Assembly: GCA_002319875.1 (NCBI GenBank)
Contig: DCFS01000171.1
Coordinates: 1 to 9,869 of the forward strand
From: Treponema sp. UBA1798
Lineage (GTDB): Bacteria; Spirochaetota; Spirochaetia; Treponematales; Treponemataceae
Reading direction: 5' to 3'
DNA: 9,869 bases
The position numbers and the translations under genes are program-made. Below the pieces are notes generated by a model, which had not been told where the DNA came from, did no database searches, and worked only from the letters and a program-made list of their open reading frames with translations. This document shows, in pieces, positions 6,444 to 9,869 of this stretch (the first letter of the stretch is position 1; every line of letters starts with the position of its first letter).

Positions 6444-6472
6444 CTTATACCATCTAAATTGTAATGAGTCAA
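6444..6472 (-). promoter_or_regulatory. Predicted strong sigma-70-type promoter reading toward the hydrolase operon
   Basis: On the - strand, -35 TTGACT (6472-6467), spacer 17 nt, -10 TATAAG (6449-6444), 10 of 12 consensus bases. The predicted start is near 6437, leaving a leader of about 130 nt before the hydrolase ATG at 6307. An intrinsic terminator begins within 10 nt of that start, so full-length transcription would need read-through or antitermination. Confidence 0.6.
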
Positions 6473-6490
6473 TAATTTTTATGTAAATAA

Positions 6491-6528
6491 ATACGATTTT
6501 TATTTTTTATATGCATAAAAATACGTAT
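6491..6528. repeat. AT-rich imperfect inverted repeat upstream of the -35
   Basis: ATACGATTTTTAT (6491-6503) is repeated inverted at 6515-6528 with one extra base (A6523), giving 13 paired positions around an 11-nt spacer. The right end contains the self-complementary ATACGTAT. It lies 18 nt upstream of the predicted -35 at 6472, so it could be an operator. As RNA it could be a weak lysR-type terminator, but its stem is nearly all A-T. Confidence 0.35.
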
Positions 6529-6635
6529 CCAGAGCCACTTTCAAAACCGGGTTGACTTTTGAAAACACCTCAGACAGATTTTATATTTTCGTTGCAGCTT
6601 TTTACTGCCCGGTCCTGTGTGTTTGTTATATCCTT

Positions 6636-7499
6636 TTATCCGGACAGCTCCACGAACTTTTCTGCAAGCGGTGAGAGATACCGGTCTTTTTTCCAGATAA
6701 CGGCCAGCTGTGTTGTCAACCTGTCGCTTGCAATATCCTTGCAGATTACCGTGTCACGGTTCAGAATCCGCAGGATTGACGCGGGAAGAAGGCCTACGCC
6801 GAATCCTTTCATTGCCCACGTATATGTCGTTCGCGCATCGTCGTTAATGCAGCAGATAAACGGTGTAAGTTTTTTTTCGGAAAATGTTTCGTTTAAGAGT
6901 TTTTCGTAGCGACGGTATATAATGAGAGGCGCTCCCGCGAGTTCTTCGAGCGTTATGCAGGTTTCCGATTTTCCGTATTCCTGCTCTCCAGCCATCACCG
7001 CTTTCATTGGTTCCCGTTCTGAATAGCGGCAGCCGAAGCGGTCCGCAGGGAAGGGGGTCCGTACAATACCGACGTCGACAATTCCTTTTTCAAGCATGTC
7101 GATAATTGCGAATGTATTTCCTTCATGGATCTCAAAGCGCACATCCGGATAATGTCTGGCAAATTCAAGCATATCGCTGTTCGGAAGGATACCGCCTGAA
7201 GAAGATATGGCACCGATGGAAAGAATACCGCTCATACCTTTGCCATAGTTCCGGACTTCCCGTTCCGTTGCCGTCGTCATGGCAAGTATCTGTTCTGCGC
7301 GCTTGTAAAGCAGCTGCCCGGCGTCAGTGAGTTCAGTATTACGGGGCCCCCGTTTTACAAGCGTTACACCAAGTTCCCGTTCGAGGGAACTGAGTTCATA
7401 ACTCAGGGGCGGCTGGGCTATATGCAGCCTGTCCGCTGCGGCTGTTATCTGCCGTTCTTCCGCAATTGCCATAAAATAGGTAAGCTGCCTGAGATTCAA
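6636..7499 (-). CDS. LysR-type transcriptional regulator
   Basis: 287 residues, normal length for LTTRs. The N-terminal winged helix-turn-helix (residues 1-60) includes the family signature AAADRLHIAQPPLSYELSSL and the wing LVKRGPRNTELTDAG. A linker helix spans about 60-88, and the periplasmic-binding-protein-like effector domain runs from about 90 to the end. The effector is unknown. The start is TTG at 7499, supported by GGAGG on the - strand (7510-7506) with a 6-nt gap; translation starting here gives the standard MNLRQLTYF beginning. A possible own promoter on - is TTGCGG (7594-7589), 18 nt, TATGGG (7570-7565), whose -10 would be covered by the LysR box at 7568-7582, consistent with autorepression (inference). 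It is divergent from the ABC exporter genes, which are its most likely target. Confidence 0.94.
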   Translation of the reverse strand: MNLRQLTYFMAIAEERQITAAADRLHIAQPPLSYELSSLERELGVTLVKRGPRNTELTDAGQLLYKRAEQILAMTTATEREVRNYGKGMSGILSIGAISSSGGILPNSDMLEFARHYPDVRFEIHEGNTFAIIDMLEKGIVDVGIVRTPFPADRFGCRYSEREPMKAVMAGEQEYGKSETCITLEELAGAPLIIYRRYEKLLNETFSEKKLTPFICCINDDARTTYTWAMKGFGVGLLPASILRILNRDTVICKDIASDRLTTQLAVIWKKDRYLSPLAEKFVELSG

Positions 7500-7505
7500 C
7501 GTATG

Positions 7506-7510
7506 CCTCC
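7506..7510 (-). promoter_or_regulatory. Ribosome binding site fixing the TTG start of the lysR-type gene
   Basis: GGAGG on the - strand, 6 nt before the TTG codon at 7499-7497. No ATG or GTG in the correct frame lies nearby, so the TTG start is well supported. Confidence 0.75.
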
Positions 7511-7567
7511 GGTGAAAAACAATATAAAGCGTTATCGGGAGTGTCTGCTTTTAACTGTTCCTGTCCC

Positions 7568-7582
7568 ATACAAATTTTGTAT
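7568..7582. promoter_or_regulatory. LysR box, ATAC-N7-GTAT (recognition site)
   Basis: ATACAAA-T-TTTGTAT is a perfect 15-bp palindrome that fits the classical LTTR consensus T-N11-A in its ATAC-N7-GTAT form. Its centre (7575) is about 65 nt upstream of the predicted exporter start (about 7640), the standard place for a LysR recognition site. It lies between the lysR-type gene and the divergent exporter operon. Confidence 0.65.
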
Positions 7583-7596
7583 ATATTACCGCAAAA

Positions 7597-7611
7597 ATAT
7601 GTATTTGTTAT
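7597..7611. promoter_or_regulatory. Degenerate second LysR half-site cluster over the exporter -35
   Basis: ATAT-N7-TTAT also keeps T-N11-A (T7598, A7610) and overlaps the predicted -35 at 7605-7610. This is the position of the activation site in many LTTR promoters. The match is weak and the region is AT-rich, so chance is possible. Confidence 0.35.
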
Positions 7612-7633
7612 ATAGCTGCCGATCCGGTATACT
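7605..7633 (+). promoter_or_regulatory. Predicted promoter of the ABC exporter operon
   Basis: -35 TTGTTA (7605-7610), spacer 17 nt, -10 TATACT (7628-7633); predicted start near 7640 and a leader of about 72 nt before ATG 7712. The ribosome site GGAG (7701-7704) lies 7 nt before the ATG. Confidence 0.6.
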
Positions 7634-7663
7634 CAGGAAAACACTGATTATTGTACTGAGTAT
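7629..7663. repeat. 8-bp inverted repeat across -10 and start of the exporter promoter
   Basis: ATACTCAG (7629-7636) and CTGAGTAT (7656-7663) are perfect inverted copies 19 nt apart. The left arm overlaps the -10 and the right arm lies in the early leader. It could be an operator for a second regulator or a 5' mRNA hairpin. Confidence 0.45.
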
Positions 7664-7711
7664 GAACCGTGCCGGCTGGTAACCCAGTCTGGTTAAATCC
7701 GGAGAAAAAAA

Positions 7712-9439
7712 ATGATTGAACTTCTGAAATATCTGAAGCACTATAAACTGGAATCAGTTCTGTCGCCTCTTTTTAAACTGCTGGAAGCAACGTTCGAACT
7801 GCTTGTACCGCTTGTCATGGCAGAGATCATCGACACGGGGATTGCGACAGGAAACCGGTGGTACATTTACAGCCGTGGTTTGCTGCTTGTGCTTATGGGA
7901 ATTACCGGGTTATGCAGTTCCGTTACTGCGCAGTATTTTGCTTCAAAGGCTGCAGCCGGATTCGGAACTGAACTGCGGAACGACCTGTTCCGCCATATTA
8001 TGAAACTGTCGAGGACTGAGACCGACGGTATCGGTCAGGCGACGCTTGTTACGCGGATGACCAACGATTCAAACCAGGTCCAGAACGGCATTAATATGTT
8101 TTTCCGGCTCGTACTGCGTTCGCCTTTTATCGTATTCGGTGCGATGGTTATGGCATATATGATAGACGGACGGGAAGGGCTGCTTTTTACGGCTGTCATT
8201 GCCATCCTTTTCGTCATTGTGTTTTTTATTATGCGCCGGTCTGTCACGCTGTACCGCATGGTACAAAAAAAACTTGACGGCCTGCTCAGGAATACATCTG
8301 AGAATCTTGATGGCGTGCGTGTTATCCGTGCATTCAGACGGGAGGCGGCAGAAACCGCGTCCTTCCGGAATGCAGCCGGAAATCTTGCGGAAGATCAGAT
8401 GCTTGTCGGCAGAATTTCTGCACTGATGAATCCGCTTACCTACGCTGTTATAAATCTGTCGCTTGCTGCGGTCCTCCAGACCGGTGCAGTGCGGGTAAAT
8501 GCAGGAGATCTTACACAGGGACAGGTAGTTGCACTGGTCAATTATATTTCCCAGATTCTTGTAGAATTGCTGAAGCTCGCAAATCTTGTCATCCTTTTGT
8601 CGAAGGCATCGGCCTGTGCGAACCGTATCCGCGAATTGTTTGCAGTACGTAATTCCATTGCGGGCGGTACTGCTGATGCGGCCTGTGCGGAACCTTCCGT
8701 CGAATTCGTTGATGTCGGTTTTACCTATCCAGGTGCTGCTTCCGAGGCTCTGAGCAATATATGTTTTACCGTACGCGCAGGAGAAACTGTCGGTATTATC
8801 GGCGGTACCGGTGCAGGGAAAACAACACTGGCAGATCTTGTGTTGCGGTTTTACGACGTCAGCCGGGGCGAAGTACGTATCGGCGGCAGAAACATCAGGG
8901 ACTACACGCTGCCATCTCTGCGCAAAACAGTCGGTATCGTAGAGCAGCGTGCGCGCCTTTTTTCAGGTACTATCAGGGAAAACCTGCTTTGGGGCGACAG
9001 CTCTGCAGATGATACGGTTCTTATGAAAGCTTCCGGTGCGGCACAGGCAGCAGAAGTCATTGCAGCGAAAGAAAACGCACTTGGATCGGTAGTGGAACAG
9101 CTGGGCCGCAATTTTTCCGGCGGACAGAAACAGCGGCTGTCGATTGCCCGTACACTTGTCCGCAGGCCTCATATATTGATATTTGACGATTCTTCTTCAG
9201 CACTTGATTTTGCAACTGATGCAGCGCTCAGAAGAGCTGTTAAGACAGATTGCGCGGGAACAACGGTGTTTCTCATTTCCCAGCGGGTTACGGCGGTAAA
9301 AAACGCTGACCACATTGCTGTACTCGATGACGGAAAAATGGCAGGGTATGGAACTCATGCTGAACTTCTGAAAAACTGTCCGCTGTATAAAGAAATCTGC
9401 CTGTCCCAGTTGTCGGAAAAGGAGGTTGCCGGCATATGA
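7712..9439 (+). CDS. ABC exporter half-transporter (TMD-NBD), degenerate-site subunit of a heterodimer
   Basis: 575 residues: a six-helix type IV exporter domain (about 15-305), including the coupling region near 112-124 and SENLDGVRVIRAFRRE at 196-211, followed by a nucleotide-binding domain (about 328-570). NBD motifs seen: Walker A G364-x-x-G-x-G-K370-T-T, Q-loop Q412, signature F468-S-G-G-Q472, Walker B ending in D492 followed by D493, D-loop SALD (496-499), and Q524 where the switch His is expected. Replacement of the catalytic Glu by Asp and of His by Gln is known for the degenerate subunit of heterodimeric exporters such as TM287/288, BmrCD and LmrCD. Such pumps export drugs, lipids or peptides; the substrate here is unknown. 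The partner gene overlaps the stop codon. Its promoter region carries a LysR box, so the divergent LysR probably controls it. Confidence 0.94.
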   Translation: MIELLKYLKHYKLESVLSPLFKLLEATFELLVPLVMAEIIDTGIATGNRWYIYSRGLLLVLMGITGLCSSVTAQYFASKAAAGFGTELRNDLFRHIMKLSRTETDGIGQATLVTRMTNDSNQVQNGINMFFRLVLRSPFIVFGAMVMAYMIDGREGLLFTAVIAILFVIVFFIMRRSVTLYRMVQKKLDGLLRNTSENLDGVRVIRAFRREAAETASFRNAAGNLAEDQMLVGRISALMNPLTYAVINLSLAAVLQTGAVRVNAGDLTQGQVVALVNYISQILVELLKLANLVILLSKASACANRIRELFAVRNSIAGGTADAACAEPSVEFVDVGFTYPGAASEALSNICFTVRAGETVGIIGGTGAGKTTLADLVLRFYDVSRGEVRIGGRNIRDYTLPSLRKTVGIVEQRARLFSGTIRENLLWGDSSADDTVLMKASGAAQAAEVIAAKENALGSVVEQLGRNFSGGQKQRLSIARTLVRRPHILIFDDSSSALDFATDAALRRAVKTDCAGTTVFLISQRVTAVKNADHIAVLDDGKMAGYGTHAELLKNCPLYKEICLSQLSEKEVAGI

Positions 9440-9869
9440 AAAACATAAAGAAAACCGATCATCGTACTGACCGGGCAACGCTTGTGCGTGTACTTGCCCT
9501 TTTGCGTCCGTATAAATGGCGTCTTATGCTGAGTCTTCTGCTTGCAGTCGCTGTTGTTATTTCAACTTTGTATATACCGGTACTTTCCGGGCGTGCAGTC
9601 GACACTATTGCCGGCAGGGGACGGGTTGATTTTGCTGTTCTCCGCGGCATCCTCATACGGATGTGCCTGGTACTGGGAATCACTGCTGTTTCGCAGTGGT
9701 GCATGACAGTCCTGACCAATCACGTTGCATATCACGTTGTAAAGGATCTGCGGGTTGCGGCCTTCGGCAAGCTCCAGAGACTGCCGCTCAGCTATATCGA
9801 TTCGCACAGCCACGGCGATATTGTAAGCCGTATCATTACGGATGTGGATCAGTTTTCCGAAGGTCTGCT
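9436..9869 (+). CDS. Second ABC exporter half-transporter, 3' end outside window
   Basis: Partial: 144 complete codons from ATG 9436, still open at the window end. The ATG overlaps the previous stop as ATGA, and AAGGAGG (9419-9425) lies 10 nt upstream, so translation is coupled to the first subunit. The translated part begins with a basic tail, then a VRVLALLRPYKWRL segment and TM1 (about 29-50), a second helix near 71-93, and a coupling region reading LSYIDSHSHGDIVSRIITDVDQ near 119-140, typical of the type IV exporter TMD. In heterodimers of this type the second subunit normally carries the canonical catalytic Glu and His; that part lies outside the window and cannot be checked here. Confidence 0.9.
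   Translation, partial: MKNIKKTDHRTDRATLVRVLALLRPYKWRLMLSLLLAVAVVISTLYIPVLSGRAVDTIAGRGRVDFAVLRGILIRMCLVLGITAVSQWCMTVLTNHVAYHVVKDLRVAAFGKLQRLPLSYIDSHSHGDIVSRIITDVDQFSEGL

Larger units (their letters stand above)
6308..6635. other. Gene-free 328-nt regulatory gap between lysR-type and hydrolase genes
   Basis: No convincing coding region here. The 3' part relative to the hydrolase (6308-6405) would be its leader. It contains a possible small CCTG/CAGG hairpin near 6345-6356 but no clear riboswitch. The rest holds the terminator, promoter and AT-rich inverted repeat listed separately. A further weak 8-bp inverted repeat (TTTCAAAA 6539-6546, TTTTGAAA 6557-6564) lies just after the end of the lysR-type gene and has no U-tract. 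Confidence 0.6.

Noticed and set aside
7422..7682. 86-codon open frame on + running from the lysR-type gene into the divergent region
   Set aside because: It starts inside the LysR DNA-binding domain, crosses the predicted exporter promoter, and has no recognisable product.
1..9869. Defence island, toxin-antitoxin, CRISPR, prophage or transposon content
   Set aside because: No repeats-with-spacers, transposase, integrase, nuclease, toxin or phage structural motifs were seen in any frame.

Overview
The window looks like a chromosomal stretch from a low-to-mid GC Gram-positive-type bacterium (Bacillota; an anaerobic Clostridia or Negativicutes member is my best guess, at low confidence). The basis is strong AGGAG/GGAGG ribosome binding sites, close-to-consensus sigma-70 promoters, a CitA/DcuS-type two-component system, a heterodimeric ABC exporter of the BmrCD/LmrCD/TM287-288 type, and a sigma factor/DUF3795 gene pair. 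No rRNA, tRNA, CRISPR array, transposase, integrase or phage gene is visible.

Left part, + strand. Positions 36-2380 hold a CitA/DcuS-like sensor histidine kinase and its CitB/DcuR-like response regulator, 11 nt apart. Their likely target transporter or catabolic genes are not in the window. Positions 2430-3523 hold an ECF-like sigma factor with an unusual Cys-containing C-terminal extension, followed after 5 nt by an 89-residue protein with 12 cysteines (DUF3795-like). The sigma gene has a credible promoter whose predicted start falls on the ATG. Base composition rises visibly in GC between the response regulator and this pair.

Middle part, - strand. Positions 6307 down to 3628 form one apparent three-gene operon: an isochorismatase-fold cysteine hydrolase (amidase type), a 12-TM APC-family permease, and a GNAT acetyltransferase. 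The obvious reading is import of a small amide or amino-acid-like compound and its hydrolysis, with the acetyltransferase as an accessory. A near-consensus promoter for this operon lies at 6472-6444, but a perfect intrinsic terminator begins within about 10 nt of its predicted start. That suggests attenuation, a tiny RNA, or a shared terminator for the upstream lysR gene.

Right part. A LysR-type regulator (- strand, TTG start) is divergent from a two-gene heterodimeric ABC exporter operon (+ strand; the second gene is cut by the window end). The 212-nt divergent region holds a textbook LysR box, ATAC-N7-GTAT, centred about 65 nt upstream of the predicted exporter start, a weaker second box over the -35, and a separate inverted repeat over the -10 and start. 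This region therefore reads as a self-contained LysR-controlled efflux module. The same LysR could also act on the hydrolase/permease operon downstream of it, but I see no matching box there.

The most likely under-described element is the sigma/Cys-rich-protein pair (2430-3523), which could be a redox- or metal-sensing sigma/anti-sigma unit. The promoter-terminator collision at 6406-6472 is the second candidate.
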